Source: Oscillospiraceae bacterium (GTDB lineage Bacteria; Bacillota; Clostridia; Oscillospirales; Ruminococcaceae). From it: DNA of 64,000 bases. The stretch is taken from the NCBI GenBank assembly GCA_020024285.1, contig JAHHTZ010000001.1, forward strand, positions 316,090 to 380,089. Direction: 5' to 3'. Under the pieces are notes generated by a model, which had not been told where the DNA came from, did not search any database, and saw only the letters and a program-made list of their open reading frames with translations. Of this stretch, positions 15,924 to 23,901 are shown piece by piece. Position numbers and translations under genes: made by a program. Position 1 is the first letter of the stretch; every line of letters starts with the position of its first letter.

Positions 15924-16161
15924 CGTCTTCCCTCGTTTCCCATTGAAGCTGTGCGACTATTGTACCACAGCTAAAAAAAATACTCCATAGATTTTTCCAC
16001 ATTCAGGAAGGGGGATTTATCTCTCCCCGATGCGGGAAAAACGGCGTTCTTACGGGGGATTTTGAGGTTCTGACCCAAAATTCCCGTATTTCTGATCAAA
16101 AAATTTACATTTTATGCTATAATAAAGGAAACTTAAAAATCAGCGAAACAGGAGGTATTTT

Positions 16162-17130
16162 ATGGCACTCATCACACCGCCCAAACCGATCACAGACTTT
16201 GTTTTGACCACCACAAAGCCATTTCACAGCGAAAAGGCAGCAAGGGATTTTTTCGATCTGGTGGACTCCTACGGTACGCATTACATGATTTCGAGATACG
16301 GCAACTGGGAGCCTCTGCCCCACACCTACAAGGAATCGAAGCGTGAGCACCTGATCCTCTCGTGGTTTCAAGGGGAAAAACTCACCGAGGAGGAGCTGGA
16401 GAGCCGCTACCTCAACGTCTTCCTTTCCATGAAGGGCAAGGCTCCAAGCAAGATCACCTACAATGTGGGCTGGTCCAACTGGACAAACCACGATTGCTTC
16501 AACATGATCTTTGTGTCGATCTCGAAGCCCTTTTTGCAAAAAAGCAGCGAAAACATGGTGCAGTTTCAAAATTTCTGCGAGGACCTCATCCGGCTCTTCC
16601 CGCCTGTACACGCCGAAATCTACGACTACACGGCATCCATCCCCTGCACCTGTACCAAAAATGCCTTCATCCCCGACAACCTTTGCGTGCGCTGCCCTGC
16701 TCTTAAGTGGCGCACCTACTTCGGTCCGCCGTATATCGAGCTGCTGGGGAGAGATACCCTGCTTGGTGCCCCCTGCTTCAAGACGGAGGAGGTCGGGGAC
16801 TGTGTGGTCCTCCAGCTTGCAGAAACGGTCTTTGACGAGATCCCGCCGTCGGCGCGCGATTTGGTCGTCGATTACCTTGAGGAGAGCGTCGATCCGCAGC
16901 TTCGTGCCAATCTGAAAAAGGGCTTTTTGTTTCGTCCCTTCGACATTTCCGAGGATCATTCGAGCAAAAATAAGCTCGTCCCCAACTTCTCCTTCGAGGA
17001 ACTGATTTCCGAGGATCATTCGAGCAAAAATAAGCTCGTCCCCAACTTTCCCTTCGAGGAACTGATTGCCAAGAACCTCTCCCCGCAAACGATCGAAACG
17101 CTCAAAAATCCATACGCTTCCCGCAGATAG
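16162..17130 (+). CDS. Unknown 322-residue protein with a fresh 20-residue tandem duplication
   Basis: A soluble protein starting MALITPPKPITDFVLTTTKP with a clear AGGAGG site; an extended -10 promoter (TGCTATAAT, to 16123) lies 38 bases upstream. No signal peptide or helix is seen. Notable segments are THYMISRYGNWEPLPHTY, an acidic middle, a cysteine patch (CTCTKNAFIPDNLCVRC) and YFGPPYIELLGRDTLLGAP. I do not recognise the family; its shape recalls polymorphic-toxin immunity proteins, but nothing proves it. Near the C-terminus a 20-residue unit (SEDHSSKNKLVPNF...FEELI) occurs twice in tandem with one substitution. Immediately downstream lies a broken coding remnant. Confidence 0.75.
   Translation: MALITPPKPITDFVLTTTKPFHSEKAARDFFDLVDSYGTHYMISRYGNWEPLPHTYKESKREHLILSWFQGEKLTEEELESRYLNVFLSMKGKAPSKITYNVGWSNWTNHDCFNMIFVSISKPFLQKSSENMVQFQNFCEDLIRLFPPVHAEIYDYTASIPCTCTKNAFIPDNLCVRCPALKWRTYFGPPYIELLGRDTLLGAPCFKTEEVGDCVVLQLAETVFDEIPPSARDLVVDYLEESVDPQLRANLKKGFLFRPFDISEDHSSKNKLVPNFSFEELISEDHSSKNKLVPNFPFEELIAKNLSPQTIETLKNPYASRR
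16945..17064 (+). repeat. Two tandem copies of a 60-bp in-frame repeat
   Basis: Units 16945-17004 and 17005-17064 differ only at two or three bases around 16989/17049. The unit is 20 codons, so the frame is kept. Confidence 0.95.
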
Positions 17131-17142
17131 CGCGGGGGGTGA

Positions 17143-17373
17143 CACGATTATGAAGGAGCCTCCGCTTTTGACTCCGATGGGGGAAATCGAGGTTTTCTTC
17201 GATGGGTTTCTGCTTATGATTATGACAACAGCTTCTGCGAAAACGGTGTGCAGTATAATCTCCTGCCGTTCACGAAAACCCTGGATTATGTCTTTTTCCT
17301 TGCATGGATGGAGGAGCACGACCCGGAAAACGAAGCGCAGACATGGTTCGGTGCCGACCCGACGATGCTTTAA
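17143..17373 (+). pseudogene. Coding remnant without start codon
   Basis: From the stop at 17140-17142 a frame of 76 codons runs open to TAA at 17371-17373. It reads like real protein (SAYDYDNSFCENGVQYNLLP, then TLDYVFFLAWMEEHDPENEA) but has no ATG, GTG or TTG near its beginning. An ATG at 17150 is in another frame (KEPPLLTP), so a frameshift or loss of the 5' part is likely. The strange composition of the overlapping frame argues against that one being real. Family not recognised. Confidence 0.5.
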
Positions 17374-17409
17374 ATCTTGCTGTTTTGAAAGGAAAACGGT
17401 CGAATTCTC

Positions 17410-17437
17410 TTGTATTATTTTCCAAATATAGTATAAT
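17410..17437 (+). promoter_or_regulatory. Promoter of the lipoprotein gene at 17490
   Basis: TTGTAT (17410-17415), 16-nt spacer, TATAAT (17432-17437). Confidence 0.7.
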
Positions 17438-17489
17438 ATAGTCATTCATGGGGGTTTCCCCTACCGCAGATCACAAGGAGGTCATTTTC

Positions 17490-18113
17490 ATGAAACAGCT
17501 TTATGCGCTCATCCTTTCGGTATCCCTGCTTCTTTCCCCTGCCTTCCTGACTGCCTGCTCCTCTGAGCCGCAGGAGGTCATTAGCACACCATCCTCCCTT
17601 GAGGAACTCGGCTATCGCATCGACGAGGAGGCGATCCCCGCGGTCGTTTTGGAGGATACGCAGTTTCTCGATGAGAATACGATGGACCCCGCCAACATCA
17701 CCGGAGGATTTACGGCGATTTCCGGATACTGGCACGAGCCGCTTGGAAGCAGCCTCTACCCGATGGCGCTTTTGCAGGCTGTTCCGGCGAACACCACGAA
17801 AATCAAGCAGCATCCGTCCCCCATCGACCTTGCGGACTGGGAGCAGTACCGTGTCTTTTCCGACAAGAACATCATCGTGTACAATGTCTACCCGCTCTAC
17901 TTCCCGCAGGGCGATCTGCCCTCCGTCATCCGCAAGCAGGTCGAGGAAAGCTTCTATCAGACCGAGGCGGAATACAAGGCAGGAAATATCCCCAAGGAGC
18001 ACTACCGCAGCGAGCCTCTGATGAGCCAGCTCAGCCAGACGCACTACCTTGATTACCTCTGGGACTATTACCAGCGCAGCATCCCAAGCCTCATCGTCCC
18101 CTCGAAGCAATAG
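17490..18113 (+). CDS. Lipoprotein of unknown function
   Basis: A 207-residue protein with a clear lipoprotein signal: basic start MKQLYALILSVSLLLSPAFL and lipobox LTAC (Cys23). AAGGAGG stands before the ATG at 17490; an in-frame ATG at 17448 has no ribosome site. The mature part is mixed alpha/beta with many Tyr and Pro (YRIDEEAIPAVVLEDTQF, SGYWHEPLGSSLYPMALLQA, YNVYPLYFPQGDLPSVIRK). Family not recognised. It has its own promoter and terminator. Confidence 0.8.
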   Translation: MKQLYALILSVSLLLSPAFLTACSSEPQEVISTPSSLEELGYRIDEEAIPAVVLEDTQFLDENTMDPANITGGFTAISGYWHEPLGSSLYPMALLQAVPANTTKIKQHPSPIDLADWEQYRVFSDKNIIVYNVYPLYFPQGDLPSVIRKQVEESFYQTEAEYKAGNIPKEHYRSEPLMSQLSQTHYLDYLWDYYQRSIPSLIVPSKQ

Positions 18114-18141
18114 CATGGGGATTGGATGGGAAATCCCGCAG

Positions 18142-18175
18142 AAAATCCCCGTCCGTTAGAGCGGATGGGGATTTT
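18142..18175 (+). terminator. Terminator of the lipoprotein gene
   Basis: AAAATCCCCGTCCG pairs with CGGATGGGGATTTTT around TTAGAG, running into a T-rich tract. Confidence 0.85.
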
Positions 18176-18212
18176 TATTTTCTGCACATCTTATAAGGAG
18201 CTGGGTGTGACG

Positions 18213-18461
18213 ATGCTCTACCGCTGCGAGTCCAAGGAAGGCGGGGAACCGATCTACTTTGATTCCCCGTATGATGGCGTCGAAATCACCAAGGCGGAAT
18301 ATGAGAAGCTGCGCACGGACGCGCAGCGAGGCGGAACGCTTGCGGATTCCATTACAGTTTCCGGAAAGGATGTCGCGTTCCTTGAGGAAGGTGCGTTGGA
18401 GCGATACGTTCTTTCCCTGCTGACCCAGTGGGAAGAGGCGGTCAAAAAAGAGGGCGTGTGA
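18213..18461 (+). CDS. Small hypothetical protein (82 residues)
   Basis: MLYRCESKEGGEPIYFDSPY... to ...VKKEGV, no signal or membrane segment, acidic. AAGGAG at 18195-18200 fits either GTG at 18207 (7 bases) or ATG at 18213 (13 bases). It reads ITKAEYEKLRTDAQRGG like a compact alpha/beta protein. Unknown family; it ends in a shared terminator facing RNase Z. Confidence 0.65.
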   Translation: MLYRCESKEGGEPIYFDSPYDGVEITKAEYEKLRTDAQRGGTLADSITVSGKDVAFLEEGALERYVLSLLTQWEEAVKKEGV

Positions 18462-18477
18462 CAAACACGCCCTCTTT
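18447..18477. terminator. Bidirectional terminator between converging genes
   Basis: AAAGAGGGCGTGT pairs with ACACGCCCTCTTT; A- and T-runs flank it, serving the small gene (+) and rnz (-). Confidence 0.85.
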
Positions 18478-18483
18478 GTTCTC

Positions 18484-19392
18484 CTATTTTTGCCCCAAAG
18501 TGAGTTTCATTCCGTCTTTGCCGACGATTGCACCGGGGAAAATCGGCTGTATCTGATCGATAAAGGCCTCCGGTTCCTCCAGGGCGGGGCTGAAATGTGT
18601 CAGCCACAGTCGGGATGCTCCTGCGGCCTTTGCCAGACGCGCCGCATCCGAAAAGAGCATATGCCCCTTTTCCTCCACCTTTTCGTGCATCGCATTATCC
18701 CCGTACATTCCCTCTGCAATCATCAAATCTGCCCCTTGTGCGAACTGTGCGATTTCCGGCATCGGCAGGGTGTCGGTGCAGTAGCACAGGCACAGCGGTG
18801 CGCGCGCTCCATCCAGCACCTGCTCGGGAAGGATCTCCCGTCCGTCCTCCAATGTCACACGCTCTCCGCGGTGCAGCTGCCCGAAGAGCTTTGGCGCGAT
18901 TCCAAGCGCCTGCGCCTTTTGCGGGTTGAAGATGGGTTTTCGGTGCTGCTCGATGCGGTACCCAAGGCAGGGTACGCCATGACTAAGCTCCAGACAGGAG
19001 AAGGAAAGATCGTCCCAGCAGGAGATTTTTTCTCCGTCCGAAAGCTCTTTCAGCTCGATCGGATAGGGCAGCATTGGTGCGATCACCAGCAAGGAACGCA
19101 CCACCTCCTGCACTCCCTTTGGCCCGTAAATCGTGAGCGGCGTGGTTTTGCCATGATTGCCGAGGGTCAGCAGCAGCCCCGGCAGTCCTGCGATGTGATC
19201 CGCGTGGAAATGCGTGAACAGCAGCGTTTCGAGGTGGCTCAGCTTGCAGCCGGCTTTTTTCAGCGCGATCTGTGTCCCTTCGCCGCAATCGATCAAAATT
19301 GCTTTTCCGCTGTCCTCTACCCAGCAGCAGGTGAGCCATCGATTTTCCAGCGGCAGCATTCCCCCTGTCCCCACTAAACAAACTGTCAGCAT
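18484..19392 (-). CDS. rnz: Ribonuclease Z (tRNA 3' endonuclease)
   Basis: A 302-residue metallo-beta-lactamase fold protein. The zinc motif is THFHADHIAGLPGLLLTL, with SHGVPCLGYRIE, the later metal-ligand strand MIAEGMY and C-terminal LTHFSPAL; all follow RNase Z. It removes the 3' trailer of tRNA precursors, mainly those without encoded CCA. The start is ATG 19392 (TTG 19395 lies just before it) after AGGAGGAGG. Monocistronic. Confidence 0.95.
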   Translation of the reverse strand: MLTVCLVGTGGMLPLENRWLTCCWVEDSGKAILIDCGEGTQIALKKAGCKLSHLETLLFTHFHADHIAGLPGLLLTLGNHGKTTPLTIYGPKGVQEVVRSLLVIAPMLPYPIELKELSDGEKISCWDDLSFSCLELSHGVPCLGYRIEQHRKPIFNPQKAQALGIAPKLFGQLHRGERVTLEDGREILPEQVLDGARAPLCLCYCTDTLPMPEIAQFAQGADLMIAEGMYGDNAMHEKVEEKGHMLFSDAARLAKAAGASRLWLTHFSPALEEPEAFIDQIQPIFPGAIVGKDGMKLTLGQK

Positions 19393-19567
19393 CAATATCC
19401 TCCTCCTTTTCCGTATGCCCTCATTCTACCATATTATAGGAAAGAAGTCATCCCTTGCAAAATTTTTGTGATGCCTTTTGCCGAGTGCCATTTCATGCTG
19501 CAATCAAACAGGACAGAATAATATCCTGTTTTTGCTGTTATACTGTTTTTGAAGGAGGGGGATTTTG

Positions 19568-19618
19568 ATGAAGCTCGACCGTTTGATCGGCATATTTACA
19601 GCAGGCAAAAAGGTTTGA
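19568..19618 (+). pseudogene. Truncated start of a WYL-domain HTH regulator
   Basis: Behind a strong GAAGGAGGGGG site is a 16-residue frame, MKLDRLIGIFTAGKKV, ending in TGA. MKLDRLIGI is the conserved opening of DeoR-like WYL regulators (YafY type). The rest of the gene is missing, so this looks like what remains after a deletion. A hairpin (19506-19533) and a possible -10 (TATACT) precede it. Confidence 0.5.
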
Positions 19619-19645
19619 CAGGATACCATTTTCGCACAGTTTATG

Positions 19646-19678
19646 ATATAATGACCGCATAGAATGCGGTCATTATAT
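19646..19678 (+). promoter_or_regulatory. Promoter -10 buried in a 33-bp perfect palindrome
   Basis: Two 15-base arms (ATATAATGACCGCAT and its exact complement) flank AGA. The left arm contains an extended -10 (TGATATAAT, -10 at 19647-19652) pointing right; by symmetry the right arm has TATAAT pointing left. This suggests an operator for a dimeric repressor. The leader then runs about 190 bases to the gene at 19847. Confidence 0.65.
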
Positions 19679-19731
19679 ATCTTTATCGCCTTTTTCCTCC
19701 TGCCCTGCGGCAGAACCGGAAAAAATGGCGG

Positions 19732-19764
19732 ATGATACCACTGCACTTCGTTTCATGGTATCAT
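19732..19764 (+). repeat. Inverted repeat in the leader of the gene at 19847
   Basis: ATGATACCA (19732-19740) and TGGTATCAT (19756-19764) are exact complements 15 bases apart. Possible hairpin or second operator. Nothing else is seen in 19679-19846. Confidence 0.5.
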
Positions 19765-19846
19765 GGATCGCACTTTCCTCTGCCCTGCAAACAGAGCGGG
19801 GAAACGGGCGGCATGCGGCTGCATCCACAAAAAGGAGGAGCGTACT

Positions 19847-20182
19847 ATGGCAAAAGAAAAACAGAGCTCTGTATTTTCGCTTCGGGAGGGCGAAACCCTC
19901 CTTGGCAGGTTCCTGATGCATTATCGGGGCGGCGGCTACGGAGGGGAAGATGGCGTCATCTTTGTGACCGAAGAGCGCCTGTCCTTTCATGCGCTGCTCA
20001 CAAACTTCTGCTTTGTCGAGCTCCCCATTCGGGAAATCACCGGATACGGCAAAAAGCGCATTATGCTGACGCCGTTTCTCACCCTCTATACCGAGAGCGG
20101 CGAGGAGTATGATTTTTCCGGACTCTATCGGAAAAAGCTGATTGCCCTGTTGGAGCAGCTTGGCATCCCAAGGCTGTCGTAG
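19847..20182 (+). CDS. GRAM/PH-like small protein, unknown
   Basis: A 111-residue soluble protein starting MAKEKQSSVFSLREGETLLG. The ATG at 19847 has AGGAGG 9 bases upstream; upstream in-frame codons have none. The pattern (GEDGVIFVTEERLSFHALLT, ELPIREITGYGKKRI, LYTESGEEYDF, then a last helix KLIALLEQLGI) fits a GRAM or bacterial PH domain, a small beta barrel plus helix often used for membrane or protein binding. A promoter with a large palindrome precedes it, so it is probably tightly regulated. Confidence 0.65.
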   Translation: MAKEKQSSVFSLREGETLLGRFLMHYRGGGYGGEDGVIFVTEERLSFHALLTNFCFVELPIREITGYGKKRIMLTPFLTLYTESGEEYDFSGLYRKKLIALLEQLGIPRLS

Positions 20183-20235
20183 CGTTTGCCTATGACGATC
20201 CTGTTAGCACACATCAAAAAACGGAGGGATAGGTT

Positions 20236-21240
20236 ATGAAAAAGATTTTGTCACTTTTGCTGTGCATGGCGATGCTCCTTTGCCTTGCCGCCTGCAAGGA
20301 GGATACCCAGCCCCCGCAGGATGCACAAAAAGCCGAACCTTCAAAGGAGGACGCTTCTCTGCCGGACAGCAAAAAAAGCCTCAAGGAGCGCCTTGTCCCC
20401 GACTTTGACACCGGCAACCCCGAATTTTACGTCTATCTTACAGATGGTGATTCCAAAAGATCCCTCACACAGGAGCCCATCGTCGAGCTGTCCGGACACC
20501 CGTTTCAGCCCATTGTAGAAATCTCGGACGATATGGCGCTGCTTGGCTACACCTATCTTTATAAGGACGGTGAGGAACTGGCACAGCCGCTCGATCTCCC
20601 CTTTTCCTATATCCTGAGTGCCTGCGTTTCCCCCGATAAAACGAAAATCGCCTACTATGCGAAGGAGGAACACGGGGAGGACACCGACCTGCTGGTCGCT
20701 CTTTACGACCTTCAGACGAAGGAGCTTTCCAAAATCAAATCCCTTGCGCCCGAGGATTACGCCGAGATCCCGTTCTTCATCCCCTTTGTTGAGTGGGGGG
20801 ACAACGATACCCTTTATTTCGATTCTCCCAGAAAGAACAGCCCCGCCATCGAACGGTACACCCTTTCGGGCGGCACGGTGGAGCTGTTTGCGGAGAATGC
20901 CTCCTGGCCCCAGATTTCCGATGACAACAGCGTCATCACCTACATCGAGAACAGCTCCTACGGCAGCGACAGCGGCAGGAACTTCCTCATCCAAAGCGGC
21001 AGCCAAGAGGCAGAATTTCCTCTGATGCACCCCATTGCAGCAATTTCACCGAACAACACCATCTACCTCATCGACTACCTCAATGCAAAGCTCCTGCGCC
21101 TTGGGGCAGACCTCACCGTCGAAGCAGAAAAACAGCTTGAGGGCATCCTCTTTTCCTATGACTTTGAGGGAGATACGCTTGTTTATTCCTATTCCGCCAA
21201 GGGCGAAACGGGCAGGGTCTATCAAAACTCTTCCTTTTAA
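20236..21240 (+). CDS. Lipoprotein with beta-propeller-like repeats
   Basis: A 334-residue protein with signal MKKILSLLLCMAMLLCLAAC (lipobox LAAC, Cys20), a 45-residue charged linker and a beta-rich body. Strand-turn patterns recur (SPDKTKIAYYAKEE, WGDNDTLYFDSP, SDDNSVITYIENSSY, SPNNTIYLIDY, FEGDTLVYSYSA), as in TolB/WD40-like propellers. GGAGGGA precedes the ATG. Probably surface-exposed; function unknown. Confidence 0.75.
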   Translation: MKKILSLLLCMAMLLCLAACKEDTQPPQDAQKAEPSKEDASLPDSKKSLKERLVPDFDTGNPEFYVYLTDGDSKRSLTQEPIVELSGHPFQPIVEISDDMALLGYTYLYKDGEELAQPLDLPFSYILSACVSPDKTKIAYYAKEEHGEDTDLLVALYDLQTKELSKIKSLAPEDYAEIPFFIPFVEWGDNDTLYFDSPRKNSPAIERYTLSGGTVELFAENASWPQISDDNSVITYIENSSYGSDSGRNFLIQSGSQEAEFPLMHPIAAISPNNTIYLIDYLNAKLLRLGADLTVEAEKQLEGILFSYDFEGDTLVYSYSAKGETGRVYQNSSF

Positions 21241-21246
21241 ATACGC

Positions 21247-21281
21247 AAAAAAAGACAGGCGTTTCCCGCCTGTCTTTTTTT
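21247..21281. terminator. Terminator shared by the lipoprotein gene and clpC
   Basis: AAAAAAAGACAGGC pairs with GCCTGTCTTTTTTT; it lies between converging genes and works both ways. Confidence 0.88.
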
Positions 21282-23738
21282 CTACGCATCGCCCTCGCTC
21301 CCCTGCAAAAGGCACGGCTGGGTGAGCGGGCGGATGACAAAATCGCCCTCGCAGAAGTCACAGAGGATAGGCTCGTCGGGGGCAAGCTCCTGCCGGATGA
21401 TCTGCTCCGCAAGCGGGTCCTCGAGGTGGCGCTGGATGGCGCGGCGCAAAGGGCGCGCGCCCATCTGCGGAACATATCCCTCGCGGCACAGCTGGCTGCG
21501 CGCCGCCGCGCTCACCGTCAGCGGAACGTGGCTGTTGTGCAGGCGCTGTGCCACCTGATCGATGAGGTTCTGGCAGATTTGCTCGAGCGATTCGTCGCTC
21601 AGGCGGCGGAACACCACGATCTCGTCGATGCGGTTGAGAAATTCCGGCTTAAAGACGTGCTTCAGCTCCTCGCGGCTGCGCTTGCCTGCCGCATCCTGCG
21701 CACTCTCCTGCGACTCCACAAAGCCCAACGCATGGCTGTTATAAAAATGCTCCGCCCCGACGTTGGAGGTCATGATGAGGATGGCGTTGCGAAAGCTCGC
21801 CATGCGTCCCTGCGAATCGCGCAGCACGCCGTCCTCCAGCACCTGAAGCAGCAGGTCAAAGACAGCGGGGTCTGCCTTTTCGATTTCGTCCAGCAGCACC
21901 ACCGAATACGGTGTGCGGCGGATGGCATCGGTGAGGCGTCCGCCCTCGTCGTAGCCGATGTATCCGGGGGGCGAGCCGATGAGCTTTGAAACCGAATGCT
22001 TTTCCGAAAATTCGGACATATCAAGGCGCAGCATCGCATCCTCCGAGCCGAACAACACCTTCGCAAGCGCGCGGCAGAGCTGCGTTTTCCCGACCCCGGT
22101 GGGGCCGAGGAAGAGAAAGCTCCCCATCGGGCGGTTGGGGTCGGAGAGTCCTGCTCTGCCCCGGCGGATGGCGCGCGCCACCGCTTCCACCGCTTCATCC
22201 TGCCCGACCACCAGCTTTTTGAGCTCCTCCTCGAGGCTGAGAAGGACGCGGCTTTGCTCTGTGCTCAAAGAGCCGGTGTCGATGCCCGTCATCTCCGACA
22301 CCACGCTTGCAATGTCCTGCGAATCGACCTGCTTTTCTCCTATGGTGCTGCGGTTCATCAGGTCGTTGATCTTATCCTGACACTGGCGCTCCCGCTCACG
22401 CATTTCGGCTGCGCGCGAAAAATCCTGCTTGAGGATCGCCTCCTCCTTGAGCCTGCCCCAGCTCTCCTGCGCCGCCTTGAGGTGGCGCACGGGGTCGCTC
22501 TGGACGCCGCAGCCCATGCGCACCTGCGCGGCTGCTTCATCCAGAAGATCGAGTGCCTTGTCGGGCAGGTAGCGTCCGGGGAGGTAGCGTTCCGACAGGC
22601 TGACCGCCGCCTCCAGCGCATCCTGCGTGATGCGCAGATGATGGTGCGCCTCGTAGCGCGGGCACAGCCCCTCCATGATGGCAAGCGCCGTTTCGTGGGA
22701 CGGTTCCTCGATGGTGACGCTCTGGAATCGCCGCTCCAGCGCGCCGTCCTTTTCGATGTTTTTCTTATATTCCTGAATGGTGGTGGCGCCGATGATCTGG
22801 ATCTCGCCGCGGGAGAGCTGCGGCTTGAGGATGTTTGCCGCGTCGATTGCCCCTTCTGCCGCCCCCGCACCCATCAGCGTGTGGATCTCATCGATAAACA
22901 GGATGATATTTTCGTTTGCCTGCACTTCCTCCATCGTCTGCTTGACGCGTTCTTCAAATTCGCCGCGGTACTTCGTCCCCGCAAGCATTGAAACAAGGTC
23001 GAGCGCAAGAATTCGCTTCCCTTCCAGCCCAAGCGGGACCTTGTGCATCGCGATGCGCTGGGCAAGTCCCTCGATGACTGCCGTTTTGCCGACCCCCGGT
23101 TCCCCGATGAGGCAGGGATTGTTTTTGCTGCGCCGCGACAGGATGCGGATGACGCGGTCAATCTCCTGTTCGCGCCCGATCACGGGGTCAAGCAGCCCCT
23201 TCTCCGCCTTTTCGGTGAGGTCGCGGCTGTAGCGGTCGAGCATTGCGTGTTTATATTCCTTCGCTTTTTTGGTCGGCTTTTTGACGGGTTCCTGCGAGGG
23301 CTGCTCCAAGAGCTCCTGGATGCGCTGGGTGAGCACGGCAGGCTCGCCGCCGCTCTGCCGCAGAAAGCGCAGGGCGTTGCTCTCCCGCTCCTTGCAGATG
23401 GAAAGGAGGATCTGCTCTGTCCCCGCCTCGCCCGCCTGTGCGGTGCGCCCTGCGGAAATTGCCTTTTCCAAAATCCTGCGCGCGGTGGGCGTGAGATCGT
23501 TGGGGTTCATCCGCGACGGGATGCCGCGCCCCACGGCGGTGGTGAGACATTCGAGATATTTCTGCGCCGTCACCCCCTGCTGGCGCAGAGCAACTGCCGC
23601 CGTACCGCTCCCCTCCTGAATGAGCCCCAGCATCAGATGCTCACTGCCGACATAGCTGTGTCCCAAAAGTCCTGCCTGCACCAGTGCCAGATTGATGGCA
23701 TCGTTGGCGCGCGCTGTAAAACCTGTGAATCGAAACAT
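21282..23738 (-). CDS. clpC: ATP-dependent Clp protease ATP-binding subunit ClpC
   Basis: An 818-residue Hsp100 unfoldase. In order: a double Clp N-domain (1-145; GHSYVGSEHLMLGLIQ), first AAA+ module with Walker A GEPGVGKT and Walker B IILFIDEIHTLMGAG, a UVR-type middle segment (ILKQDFSRAAEMRERE), and second AAA+ module with GPTGVGKT, VVLLDEIEKADPAV and a C-terminal D2-small domain. It feeds unfolded substrates to ClpP. The usual partners ctsR, mcsA and mcsB are not beside it. A palindrome TATGGT-ATG-ACCATA lies 18 bases upstream (23756-23770). The start is ATG 23738 after CAGGGGG. Confidence 0.95.
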   Translation of the reverse strand: MFRFTGFTARANDAINLALVQAGLLGHSYVGSEHLMLGLIQEGSGTAAVALRQQGVTAQKYLECLTTAVGRGIPSRMNPNDLTPTARRILEKAISAGRTAQAGEAGTEQILLSICKERESNALRFLRQSGGEPAVLTQRIQELLEQPSQEPVKKPTKKAKEYKHAMLDRYSRDLTEKAEKGLLDPVIGREQEIDRVIRILSRRSKNNPCLIGEPGVGKTAVIEGLAQRIAMHKVPLGLEGKRILALDLVSMLAGTKYRGEFEERVKQTMEEVQANENIILFIDEIHTLMGAGAAEGAIDAANILKPQLSRGEIQIIGATTIQEYKKNIEKDGALERRFQSVTIEEPSHETALAIMEGLCPRYEAHHHLRITQDALEAAVSLSERYLPGRYLPDKALDLLDEAAAQVRMGCGVQSDPVRHLKAAQESWGRLKEEAILKQDFSRAAEMRERERQCQDKINDLMNRSTIGEKQVDSQDIASVVSEMTGIDTGSLSTEQSRVLLSLEEELKKLVVGQDEAVEAVARAIRRGRAGLSDPNRPMGSFLFLGPTGVGKTQLCRALAKVLFGSEDAMLRLDMSEFSEKHSVSKLIGSPPGYIGYDEGGRLTDAIRRTPYSVVLLDEIEKADPAVFDLLLQVLEDGVLRDSQGRMASFRNAILIMTSNVGAEHFYNSHALGFVESQESAQDAAGKRSREELKHVFKPEFLNRIDEIVVFRRLSDESLEQICQNLIDQVAQRLHNSHVPLTVSAAARSQLCREGYVPQMGARPLRRAIQRHLEDPLAEQIIRQELAPDEPILCDFCEGDFVIRPLTQPCLLQGSEGDA

Positions 23739-23901
23739 TCTTCTGCCCCCTGTCTATGGTATGACCATAATATGGGACGATACAGGCTTTTTATGCAGCC
23801 GCTCCCTCGAAAAATCGGTAGGCATTTTGCAATTCCTGTGGTATACTGTTGTGCAGACGGGCTGTCACAGCAGCCCACACAGGAAAGGAAGAAGATCACC
23901 G

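Noticed and set aside
16117..17445. A 442-codon minus-strand frame over the unknown protein gene
   Set aside because: The plus frame has AGGAGG, a promoter and protein-like composition; the minus frame merely mirrors it, including the 60-bp repeat.
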